This document shows, in pieces, positions 1-5,001 of a stretch of 7,811 nt of DNA. The position numbers were made by a program, and so were the translations under genes. The notes under the pieces are model-generated. The model saw only the letters and a list, made by a program, of their open reading frames with translations, searched no databases and was not told the origin of the DNA. The stretch covers positions 3,824 to 11,634 of the forward strand of contig JAIOQC010000007.1 of the NCBI GenBank assembly GCA_021413565.1, in the 5' to 3' direction. This DNA comes from Candidatus Nomurabacteria bacterium. Lineage in GTDB: Bacteria > Patescibacteriota > Minisyncoccia > Phycocordibacterales > UBA9973. Every line of letters starts with the position of its first letter. Within the stretch, counting starts at the first letter, position 1.

Positions 1-869
1 GTTATCAGTCCACCGAGACTTCCCGCATAGTCGCCGACATTACAGAAAAGATTACAAGACTCGACGAAACCAACAAGCAAGTCGTGTCATTTGCTGACCA
101 ACTCAAGAATCTACAAGATATTCTCAAGAATCCCAAACAACGAGGAGTCCTCGGGGAATATTATCTTGAGACATTGTTGAAGAACACAATGCCCCCTGGT
201 TCTTATGAAATGCAATACAAATTAGGTAAAAGTGAAGATGGAAAAGATTTGATTCCTGATGCTGTGGTTTTTGTAAAAGACAAAATAATTCCAATTGATT
301 CAAAATTCTCTCTTGAAAATTACAATCGTATTTCTGAAACAAATGATAAGGCAGAAAAAGACCGCTTAGAGAAATTATTTGTAAGCGACTTGAAAGAGAG
401 AATCGTCGAGACATCAAAATATATCCAACCTCAATACAATACAATGGACTTTGCTTTTATGTTCATACCTCACGAAGCGATTTATTATGATTTATTAATA
501 AATAAAATTGGAGCAATTACTGAAGACACAGAGAATTTAATTCAAAGGTCTGCGAGTAAATACAAAGTCATCATCGTTTCTCCTACTTCATTCCTCGCAT
601 ATTTGCAGACAGTCTTGCAAGGACTCAAAGCAATGCAGATTGAAGAATCAGCCAAAGATATCATCAAGCGTGTTGGTGAATTAAAAACACATTTAATCGT
701 TTATGAAGAAGTTCATCAAAAACTAGGCAATGCTCTCGCCACAACAGTGAATCATTTCAATAAATCAAATAATGAATTCAAAAAAATAGATAAAGACATT
801 ATGAGAATTACAGGTGATGCCCTTACTATTGAAACACTCACAATTGATAAGCCGCAACAAAATGATTAA
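1..869 (+). CDS. rmuC: RmuC family DNA recombination protein, 3' part (5' end outside window)
   Basis: The frame is open from position 3, with no stop back to the window edge, so this is the C-terminal 288 codons of a longer gene; the GTG at 84 is an internal valine. The segment with LDETNKQVV and RGVLGEYYLE is the conserved entry to the RmuC nuclease-like core. It is followed by PDAVVF, PIDSKFSLENY and FMFIPHEAIYY, then a helical C-terminus. RmuC of E. coli is a predicted nuclease linked to limiting recombination at short inverted repeats; its biochemical role is not settled. The missing N-terminus would normally carry a membrane anchor and a coiled coil. The gene ends in TAA at 867-869. A small gene on the other strand converges on it, and I see no terminator hairpin between the two. 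Family call is confident; function in this organism is inferred. Confidence 0.92.
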   Translation, partial: YQSTETSRIVADITEKITRLDETNKQVVSFADQLKNLQDILKNPKQRGVLGEYYLETLLKNTMPPGSYEMQYKLGKSEDGKDLIPDAVVFVKDKIIPIDSKFSLENYNRISETNDKAEKDRLEKLFVSDLKERIVETSKYIQPQYNTMDFAFMFIPHEAIYYDLLINKIGAITEDTENLIQRSASKYKVIIVSPTSFLAYLQTVLQGLKAMQIEESAKDIIKRVGELKTHLIVYEEVHQKLGNALATTVNHFNKSNNEFKKIDKDIMRITGDALTIETLTIDKPQQND

Positions 870-1154
870 AAAATTATTGTAAACTCCACGAGATGAGTAA
901 TCAGCATAGACTGGTTTGTAATAATAACCATAAGCATCGTTGTAGCCGTATGGATTATAATAACTACCATATGAACCATAGCCATTATAATAAGGACTAT
1001 AAGAGCTGTATGGAGAACCATAGTAGCCATTGCCACCACCAATTCCAATACCGACATACCAACTAAAACCTGCTTCTGTTTTAGTAGGTGCTCCTAAAAT
1101 AGCGAAACCGATTAGTACAAACAGTATTGAAAGTATCCCTGTTGTGTTTTTCAT
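765..1154 (-). CDS. small secreted Gly/Tyr-rich protein, unknown function; probable 3' frameshift
   Basis: The 129-aa frame starts at ATG 1154-1152. Residues 1-28 form a Sec signal peptide: a Lys near the start, the hydrophobic stretch GILSILFVLIGFAIL, then a likely cleavage after TKTEA. The mature part is low-complexity, rich in Gly, Tyr, Ser, Asn and Pro (GYGSYGSYYNPYGYN), like small surface or envelope proteins of unknown role. After YNNF (92-95) the character changes abruptly to LIILLRLINCECF and other sequence that is simply antisense rmuC for about 105 bp. Codons 94-96 read AAT TTT TTA; removing one T from the T6 run (868-873) gives AAT TTT TAA, a stop just at the rmuC end. The native protein is therefore probably about 95 aa, ending near 866. 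Start choice is supported by a well-spaced promoter directly upstream. No family recognised. Confidence 0.7.
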   Translation of the reverse strand: MKNTTGILSILFVLIGFAILGAPTKTEAGFSWYVGIGIGGGNGYYGSPYSSYSPYYNGYGSYGSYYNPYGYNDAYGYYYKPVYADYSSRGVYNNFLIILLRLINCECFNSKGITCNSHNVFIYFFEFII

Positions 1155-1160
1155 ACAAAA

Positions 1161-1189
1161 ACTATATCGCTATTGTTCTATTGTGTCAA
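1161..1189 (-). promoter_or_regulatory. sigma70-type promoter of the Gly/Tyr-rich protein gene (leaderless)
   Basis: On the minus strand TTGACA (1189-1184) is followed after exactly 17 bases by TATAGT (1166-1161). The ATG begins at 1154, with only TTTTGT between. With the usual 6-7 base distance from the -10 box, transcription would start at or next to the A of the ATG, so the mRNA would have no leader. There is no Shine-Dalgarno sequence, in agreement. Confidence 0.75.
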
Positions 1190-1230
1190 TAGAGTAAATT
1201 TTATATAGGGAATAAATACCCACATCATAC

Positions 1231-1257
1231 TTTCCCAGGTGTTGGACACCTGGGAAA
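1231..1257. repeat. perfect 12-bp hairpin behind the HAD gene; terminator-like without a T-run
   Basis: TTTCCCAGGTGT (1231-1242) and ACACCTGGGAAA (1246-1257) are perfect inverted copies around a 3-base loop TGG. The hairpin starts 7 bases after the stop of the minus-strand HAD gene and lies upstream of the Gly/Tyr-rich gene promoter. The position fits a transcription end or an mRNA 3'-protecting stem, but neither strand has a following T-tract. It may be a copy of a dispersed intergenic palindrome. The rest of 1190-1264 shows nothing else I can name. Confidence 0.6.
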
Positions 1258-1264
1258 ACTACTA

Positions 1265-1885
1265 TTAGTCTAAAAAGGTACGAAGCTCATCAACAGTATT
1301 CACAACGGCAATTAAATTGTCATTTAATTCTCTTTTAAAATAACTTTCATTATGTGCTCCCCAAGTAACAGCTACAGTAGGAACATTTGCAATCTTAGCC
1401 TCACGCACATCGCCAAGTGTATCAGTAATAAAAATCATATCTTGATTCTCAATAGAATATTTTTCTTTTATAAGAGAAAACTTTTCAACCTTACTTTTTG
1501 AAATTTCAGCTGTACCCATAAAATCAAACAGATGTAGAATCTGTGCCTGTTCCATTAATGGTAAACAATTGCGGTCCCAAGCAGAAGTATTTAATGCTAT
1601 TTTGTGACCCAAAGAATGTAAATCAAAAAGCATTTCTCTCATACCTTCATACATTAATGATTGAGATTTATTATACGCGTATTGCATTTGACGTATTTCT
1701 TTTTCTTCTGCAGTTTCTGATTTTTTAACTAATGACAATTTAGCTAATTCTTCGTGGAAATTACCAGCCAGAATTTCTTTTTGTTGTTCTTTCGTAATAT
1801 CAGGATATTGTTGCACAATAGATTCTTCTGCAATTGCACAAGAATCAAAAAGTACACCGTCCATATCAAAAACAATACATTTCAT
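1265..1885 (-). CDS. HAD-superfamily hydrolase, phosphoglycolate-phosphatase-like
   Basis: This 206-aa protein has the HAD motifs in order. Motif I is DMDGVLFDS (nucleophile D7, general acid D9). A helical cap follows (about 15-85). Motif II is IALNTSA (T100/S101). A Lys around 130-135 (ISKSKVEKF) serves as motif III, and motif IV is ITDTLGDVREA (D155 and D159, Mg2+ site). This is the layout of small-molecule phosphatases such as Gph or beta-phosphoglucomutase relatives; the substrate cannot be read from sequence. The start ATG at 1885-1883 directly precedes the MKCIVFDMDGV strand, as usual for the family. It lies 18 bp behind yjjX on the same strand, with a possible promoter of its own in the yjjX 3' end and no Shine-Dalgarno. 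It ends in TAA at 1267-1265 before a hairpin. Both neighbours may act in metabolite repair, which is an inference from proximity only. Confidence 0.88.
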   Translation of the reverse strand: MKCIVFDMDGVLFDSCAIAEESIVQQYPDITKEQQKEILAGNFHEELAKLSLVKKSETAEEKEIRQMQYAYNKSQSLMYEGMREMLFDLHSLGHKIALNTSAWDRNCLPLMEQAQILHLFDFMGTAEISKSKVEKFSLIKEKYSIENQDMIFITDTLGDVREAKIANVPTVAVTWGAHNESYFKRELNDNLIAVVNTVDELRTFLD

Positions 1886-1891
1886 AAATAT

Positions 1892-1920
1892 ATGATACTA
1901 AGATTAATTTTTAACTTCAA
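1892..1920 (-). promoter_or_regulatory. putative promoter of the HAD gene inside the yjjX 3' end (leaderless)
   Basis: On the minus strand TTGAAG (1920-1915, overlapping yjjX codons), a 17-base spacer and TATCAT (1897-1892) are followed by ATATTT and the HAD ATG at 1885. The -35 and -10 boxes each match consensus only partly, but spacer and distance to the ATG equal those of the gene at 1154. The HAD gene may therefore be transcribed separately as well as by readthrough from yjjX. Confidence 0.45.
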
Positions 1921-2449
1921 ACAAATGAGCATTCTCTAAATGTATTAGTGCAGTTGTCACAGCCTGAGTTGTGTACGCAAGTCTATCCATTCTGCCGTGA
2001 GTTAGAATTCCTATAAGTCCTTCTGAAGCACCTAACTTAGGATTCGTTGTTAGTCCAGCCTCTAAACATGCGTCAGACATATTCATTCCTTTATTATGCA
2101 TTAGGTCTACTATTTTTTGAGGTGGTTCAAAAGCAGATGAAAGTCCGAGATGTATATTTTTACCATCAAAGATTGCGCAAACACAAACATCCATAATTCC
2201 ACTTTTTGTTTGTGGAATATTCATCAGCCCACTTTCAATTCCAAAACTATAATCAGCATCTTTAAATGCAGACTTGGCTCTATTAATTGCTCCTTGAACT
2301 GTCTCTTCAATAGATTTTGGTTGGTCAGATACTCCAGATGGAACACTAATTCCTTCTATACTCGACCCAACAAGGAAATCATATTTAGGGACTAAATCAG
2401 AAACTGCTTGAATCTTTTGTGGGTTTGTTGAGGCGACGATTATTTTCAT
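1904..2449 (-). CDS. yjjX: inosine/xanthosine triphosphatase, YjjX/DUF84 (NTPase I-T) family
   Basis: This 181-aa protein matches the YjjX family along its whole length. It opens with the nucleotide-binding strand-loop VASTNPQKIQAV (5-16). Next come VPSGVSDQPKSIEETVQGAINRA (split here as VPSGVSDQPKS and EETVQGAINRA), FGIESGL, GLSSAFEPP with its acidic residue, and the C-terminal GASEGLIGILTHGRMDR and TTQAVTTALIHL. Members hydrolyse ITP and XTP to the monophosphates, removing deaminated purines from the nucleotide pool. The length is normal (about 170-180 aa). The start ATG at 2449-2447 opens the first strand MKIIVAS and sits 7 bases behind a consensus extended -10 box, so the mRNA should be leaderless. 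It ends in TAA at 1906-1904, 18 bp before the HAD gene. On its other side it is divergent from the oxygenase gene. Confidence 0.92.
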   Translation of the reverse strand: MKIIVASTNPQKIQAVSDLVPKYDFLVGSSIEGISVPSGVSDQPKSIEETVQGAINRAKSAFKDADYSFGIESGLMNIPQTKSGIMDVCVCAIFDGKNIHLGLSSAFEPPQKIVDLMHNKGMNMSDACLEAGLTTNPKLGASEGLIGILTHGRMDRLAYTTQAVTTALIHLENAHLFEVKN

Positions 2450-2456
2450 GAGTATT

Positions 2457-2465
2457 ATTATAGCA
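2457..2465 (-). promoter_or_regulatory. extended -10 promoter of yjjX (leaderless)
   Basis: On the minus strand TGC directly precedes a perfect TATAAT (2462-2457), an extended -10 element. AATACTC separates it from ATG 2449, placing the predicted transcript start on or one base before the ATG. The region 17 bases upstream (CAGACG) does not resemble a -35 box, which extended -10 promoters can lack. Confidence 0.72.
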
Positions 2466-2507
2466 GATTATGATATTTCCGTCTGGGACGAAGTTGGAAC
2501 AAGATTA

Positions 2508-2535
2508 TTGACAAATACTGAGTAAATCGTAATAT
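2508..2535 (+). promoter_or_regulatory. putative promoter of the 2OG-Fe(II) oxygenase gene
   Basis: A perfect TTGACA (2508-2513) is followed after 16 bases by TAATAT (2530-2535, four of six consensus bases). This predicts a start near 2542 and a leader of about 35 bases before ATG 2577. No Shine-Dalgarno sequence is visible in that leader. A second -10-like TATAGT at 2570-2575 touches the ATG and is too close to serve it. This is the only complete gene here with a normal-looking leader. Confidence 0.4.
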
Positions 2536-2576
2536 GAGCAAAATTGTATTTAATTTAAAACTTAAACAGTATAGTT

Positions 2577-3497
2577 ATGGAACCTTTAATTCAGACATTA
2601 GACCGGATTGAATTTATCACCAACCCTTCATCAGCAATAGCAAAGTTGAGAGAAGCATTTAAAACTACAGGGTTTTTCTTTCTACAAAACCATGGTATGG
2701 ACATATCATCAATACGTAGAGGAGAAGATAGTTTCAAACAATTTCTAACTGAACTTTCTTTAGAAAAAAGGATGGCCTATTCATTTCCTGAAAAAGGTTA
2801 TCAGGTTGGTTATACACCACCAAAGATTGAAACTGGAGAATTCGCAAAGGTGGCAGATGAAAAGCATTTTTTCCATGTTTTCCCAGATGATACTCCATTC
2901 ATTATGGAAATACCTACCTTCAAGAAAGACACCTTAGAATTATGGAATCAGTTTAACAACCTGGCAGAAGAGATTATGGAATACACAGCTTTATCTATTC
3001 AGGAATTTAAAGATTTTTTCAGAAGTTCTGATAATTCCAAAGGTTATAGTTTATTGCGTGGAATTCATTATCCTGCCGGTCAAAAACCTGTAGACGATGA
3101 TGAAGCAATTACAGAAGGTGGTAATGTTGTTGGGATGTGTGCTTCAAAGCATACTGACATTAATATGATAACTTTACTACTGGCAAAAGAACCTGGCTTA
3201 CAATTATGGTATGAAGGACGATGGATTCCTATTACAATTGAAGACCCTAATCTTATCATTATAAATGTTGGAGATATGCTACAACATTTAACAAATGGTT
3301 TTTACAAATCAGGACTACACCGGGTTGTATGTCAGGAGAATAAAGAAAGGTTTTCAATTCCATTCTTTTATCATCAACCAATTGACTTTGATATTTTTCC
3401 TTTGATTCAATTTGGTGAGCCAAAAGAAAAATTCAGATTTAAAAAAGCCGGGGAGTTTTTAAATTACAGATTGAAACAACTTGGTTTAATTAAATAA
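2577..3497 (+). CDS. 2OG-Fe(II) dioxygenase, isopenicillin N synthase-like family
   Basis: The 306-aa protein has the two-part layout of the isopenicillin N synthase-like dioxygenases. The DIOX_N-like N-terminus includes AFKTTGFFFLQNHGMD (27-42). The double-stranded beta-helix core carries the iron ligands H192 and D194 (SKHTDINMITLL) and H248 (SGLHRVV), and the 2-oxoglutarate-binding R258 and S260 (RFSIPFF). GLQLWYEGRWIPI and NVGDMLQHLTNG are also typical. All catalytic residues are present, so it should be an active cytosolic oxygenase using O2 and probably 2-oxoglutarate. The substrate is unknown and I would not call it antibiotic biosynthesis. ATG 2577 is the only plausible start, since an in-frame TAA lies at 2556. 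It stands alone: divergent from yjjX and closed by a strong terminator at 3527-3564. It is unusual beside housekeeping genes of a reduced genome; acquisition by transfer is possible but unproven. Confidence 0.88.
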   Translation: MEPLIQTLDRIEFITNPSSAIAKLREAFKTTGFFFLQNHGMDISSIRRGEDSFKQFLTELSLEKRMAYSFPEKGYQVGYTPPKIETGEFAKVADEKHFFHVFPDDTPFIMEIPTFKKDTLELWNQFNNLAEEIMEYTALSIQEFKDFFRSSDNSKGYSLLRGIHYPAGQKPVDDDEAITEGGNVVGMCASKHTDINMITLLLAKEPGLQLWYEGRWIPITIEDPNLIIINVGDMLQHLTNGFYKSGLHRVVCQENKERFSIPFFYHQPIDFDIFPLIQFGEPKEKFRFKKAGEFLNYRLKQLGLIK

Positions 3498-3526
3498 TTT
3501 AAATCACTACACAGGGTATCTAGGTA

Positions 3527-3564
3527 AGAGGGGTTGAGATTTTTATCTCAACTCCTCTTTTTTT
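3527..3564 (+). terminator. intrinsic terminator of the oxygenase gene
   Basis: AGAGGGGTTGAGAT (3527-3540) pairs with ATCTCAACTCCTCT (3545-3558) over 14 positions, with one G-U pair, around a TTTT loop. Seven Ts (3558-3564) follow. It lies 30 bp behind the oxygenase stop. The opposite strand has no T-run after the hairpin, so it acts for the plus strand only. Confidence 0.85.
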
Positions 3565-3575
3565 ATTTGCTTGGT

Positions 3576-3671
3576 ACAGGGACCGCGAGTACGCTTTTCG
3601 AATCTTACAGATTCTGTACACCTTTTCCATTCGTGAGTACTCTCATAAGGAAAAGGTCTTCGAATCCCTGT
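3576..3671. other. palindrome-rich element with multi-branched folding potential, possible ncRNA or mobile palindrome
   Basis: A closing stem ACAGGGA (3576-3582) / TCCCTGT (3665-3671) encloses three further hairpins: GCG-AGTA-CGC (3585-3594), GAATCT-TAC-AGATTC (3600-3614), and ACCTTTTCC (3620-3628) / GGAAAAGGT (3649-3657), whose loop holds the palindrome GAGTACTC. The pieces GCGAGTACGC and GTGAGTACTC also resemble each other. The outline recalls a tRNA, and the loop CTTACAG would hold a Val anticodon. However, a D-arm with GG, a separate T-stem and a normal acceptor are missing, so I do not call it a tRNA. I recognise no known RNA family. Open frames on both strands here translate palindromes and tRNA sequence and are not credible genes. 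Confidence 0.45.
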
Positions 3672-3763
3672 CGTAAGTGGGTAATCCCACTTACTTCCCC
3701 GAGCAATATAAAAAACGAGCATTACTGCTCGTTTTTTATATTGCTCGGGGACAGGGATTCGAA
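3659..3763. repeat. 37-bp inverted repeat of the tRNA-Gln 3' end, left copy split by a 25-bp hairpin
   Basis: The right arm (3727-3763) runs from the shared terminator into the T-arm of tRNA-Gln. The left arm contains the same 37 bases inverted, as 3659-3670 plus 3696-3720. The two left pieces are separated by exactly 25 extra bases (3671-3695), which form GTAAGTGGG-TAAT-CCCACTTAC, a perfect 9-bp hairpin. The innermost 25 bp (3696-3720 / 3727-3751) form an uninterrupted palindrome with a 6-base loop. Confidence 0.8.
3696..3751. terminator. bidirectional intrinsic terminator for tRNA-Gln, fused to the acceptor stem
   Basis: The core CGAGC-ATTACT-GCTCG is flanked by A6 (3710-3715) and T6 (3732-3737), so each strand presents a hairpin followed by six Us. 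On the minus strand it ends the tRNA-Gln transcript about 30 bases behind the tRNA. The perfect pairing extends to 25 bp, including the tRNA's own TCCCCGA acceptor strand. Confidence 0.8.
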
Positions 3764-3814
3764 CCCCAATTAACGGCTTCAAAGGCCGCTGTCCTACCAT
3801 TAGACGATCCCCGA
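3744..3814 (-). tRNA. tRNA-Gln (anticodon TTG)
   Basis: A complete 71-base cloverleaf reads on the minus strand. The acceptor stem is TCGGGGA / TCCCCGA (7 pairs, U1-A72) with discriminator G73. The D-arm is GTCT-AATGGTA-GGAC in a standard layout, and the anticodon stem is GCGGC / GCCGT with loop CTTTGAA. The T-arm is TGGGG-TTCGAAT-CCCTG, with two G-U pairs. The anticodon TTG (3782-3780) and G73 fit glutamine, decoding CAA and probably CAG. CCA is not encoded (GCAA follows), so CCA must be added by the nucleotidyltransferase. The gene stands alone with its own promoter and terminator. Its ends are partly duplicated nearby (3659-3702 and 3890-3907). Confidence 0.95.
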
Positions 3815-3824
3815 ATATTATTTA

Positions 3825-3853
3825 ATTATACCTAAATGTCGGCCCACTGTCTG
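3825..3853 (-). promoter_or_regulatory. promoter of tRNA-Gln
   Basis: On the minus strand CAGACA (3853-3848, four of six -35 consensus bases), a 17-base spacer and a perfect TATAAT (3830-3825) precede the tRNA. The predicted start is about 4 bases before the mature 5' end at 3814, giving a very short 5' trailer for RNase P to remove. Confidence 0.7.
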
Positions 3854-3857
3854 ACCC

Positions 3858-3889
3858 ATCGCCTATGCTGATGTATGTCAGCGTGCGAT
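3858..3889. repeat. hairpin upstream of the tRNA-Gln promoter
   Basis: ATCGC (3858-3862) pairs with GCGAT (3885-3889). After a 2-base bulge ATGCTGA (3865-3871) pairs with TCAGCGT (3878-3884) through one T-G pair, around the loop TGTATG. The 12-pair imperfect hairpin lies just upstream of the tRNA -35 box and directly abuts the partial tRNA copy at 3890. Confidence 0.6.
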
Positions 3890-3907
3890 CCATTACGATC
3901 CCCGAAT
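3890..3907 (-). repeat. partial direct copy of the tRNA-Gln 5' end
   Basis: CCATTACGATCCCCGAAT repeats the plus-strand sequence of 3797-3816, covering the tRNA 5' end from the D-loop through the acceptor strand plus two upstream bases, except for the loss of GA in the middle. It has the same orientation as the real gene. No matching T-arm or 3' acceptor strand follows, so it cannot be a functional tRNA. Positions 3908-3958 between it and the next promoter show nothing I can name. Confidence 0.65.
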
Positions 3908-3958
3908 GTAAAACAATATAAGAATACCTCAAAAATGTTTATTTTTCAACTATTGCTA

Positions 3959-3967
3959 TGCTACAAT
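3959..3967 (+). promoter_or_regulatory. extended -10 promoter of the AI-2E family transporter gene (near-leaderless)
   Basis: TG-C-TACAAT (TACAAT at 3962-3967) is an extended -10 element. Eight bases separate it from ATG 3976, so transcription should begin within about two bases of the start codon. No clear -35 box is present and there is no Shine-Dalgarno sequence. Confidence 0.68.
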
Positions 3968-3975
3968 AGACTTAT

Positions 3976-4992
3976 ATGATTACATCTTCAATAGAGAAAA
4001 TATTTTTCTTTGCCTTGTTGGCAATAGTTACTATTATAATGGTTGCGATATTCTTCCCTTTTATAACCGTCTTAGTACTGGCATCTTCATTTGCGGTTGT
4101 ACTACATCCTATTTATGCATGGCTCAATAATAAAGTGACGCATGGTATATCTTGGCTTTCATCATTTCTAACAGTCACAATATTTATTATTGCTATTTGT
4201 GTTCCACTTTTCTTTATTGGTGGCGCAGTATTTGACCAAACAAAAACGGCTTACAATTCAATTGTAGTTATGAGCAATAAAAATCGCTCATTTGATTCAC
4301 TGAGTTATTCAATCAACAAGGCTTTGCCTAAAGGTGTAAAGGTGGATGTCGGTGCAAAAGTTTCTGAACTCGTATCTGGAGTATCAAACAATGTGACAGG
4401 ATTTTTTGCATCAACAATTAAAATTATTGCAATGTTTATGCTTTTAATTCTTGCAATCTTTTATTTACTAAAAGATGGAAAGGATTGGAGAAAAAGTTTT
4501 ACATTAATCTGCCCTCTTTCAGAAGAGACTATTAATGAAATATTTACAAAACTAGGAATTTCAATTAATCAAATTATTAAAGGAACATTCCTAATCGCCA
4601 TAATCCAAGGTGTACTCGCAGGTATTGGCTTCGCAGTATTCGGTGTGCCTAATGCAATCCTATGGGGTGTAGCAGCAGGTATTGCGTCATTTATTCCAAC
4701 TATCGGCACATCAATTGTTTCTATCCCTGCAATTCTATTCCTATTTGCAACAGGAATGACTTCATATGCCTTTGGATTGTTGATTTGGTCAGTAGCATTA
4801 GTCGGTATGATTGATAACTTACTTGGACCATTTATTCTCTCAAAGAACACTCAAATGCCTTCAATGTTTATCCTATTTTCTATCCTAGGAGGAGTATCGC
4901 TTATGGGTCCTGTTGGAATATTAATTGGGCCATTAGTTTTGAGTCTAATGTATACACTAATCTCAATCTACAGAAAACAAGCAAAAATCTAA
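3976..4992 (+). CDS. AI-2E family (PerM/UPF0118) integral membrane transporter
   Basis: The 338-aa protein has the family architecture. Paired N-terminal membrane helices (about 9-44) and a third helix (62-84) are followed by a soluble stretch with a short amphipathic segment (85-140). Then come a helix at 142-166, a loop (KDGKDWRKSF, PLSEETINEIF), and a C-terminal bundle (about 200-333). The signature is near the end: MIDNLLGPFILSK (278-290) and a Gly/Pro-rich GPVGILIGPL. The family is named for TqsA, reported to export autoinducer-2, but most members have other or unknown substrates, including ion antiport. No quorum-sensing role should be assumed. Length is normal. The start is fixed by the extended -10 promoter 8 bases upstream. 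It converges on the flavoprotein gene with 9 bp between stop codons and no clear terminator. Confidence 0.9.
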   Translation: MITSSIEKIFFFALLAIVTIIMVAIFFPFITVLVLASSFAVVLHPIYAWLNNKVTHGISWLSSFLTVTIFIIAICVPLFFIGGAVFDQTKTAYNSIVVMSNKNRSFDSLSYSINKALPKGVKVDVGAKVSELVSGVSNNVTGFFASTIKIIAMFMLLILAIFYLLKDGKDWRKSFTLICPLSEETINEIFTKLGISINQIIKGTFLIAIIQGVLAGIGFAVFGVPNAILWGVAAGIASFIPTIGTSIVSIPAILFLFATGMTSYAFGLLIWSVALVGMIDNLLGPFILSKNTQMPSMFILFSILGGVSLMGPVGILIGPLVLSLMYTLISIYRKQAKI

Positions 4993-5001
4993 ATACAAAT
5001 T

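Noticed and set aside
866..1057. 63-codon minus-strand frame rich in Met, Val and Ile
   Set aside because: It is the frame-shifted reading of the Gly/Tyr-rich repeat DNA and has no promoter or start signal of its own.
2534..2611. Upstream ATG with a 25-codon frame overlapping the oxygenase start (MSKIVFNLKLKQYSYG...)
   Set aside because: It is not placed properly behind any -10 box, overlaps the putative -10 itself, and has no ribosome-binding site; a chance frame is more likely.
3576..3702. A second tRNA gene (class II or Val-like, loop CTTACAG) on the plus strand
   Set aside because: There is no D-loop GG, no self-pairing T-stem and no 5' TCGGGGA to match the TCCCCGA at 3696; the cloverleaf cannot be completed.
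3534..3800. Open frames of 79 and 85 codons on both strands between the oxygenase and tRNA-Gln
   Set aside because: They translate the terminator, palindromes and the tRNA itself (GDRDSNPN is the antisense of a T-arm), have no supported start, and show no protein-like pattern.
3576..3907. Integrated element bounded by tRNA att sites
   Set aside because: The 3'-end copy is inverted, not direct, no integrase or cargo lies between the copies, and the whole interval is only about 330 bp.
3976..4992. Quorum-sensing (AI-2) function for the transporter
   Set aside because: The family name reflects one studied member; nothing else in the window, such as luxS or lsr genes, supports autoinducer-2 handling.
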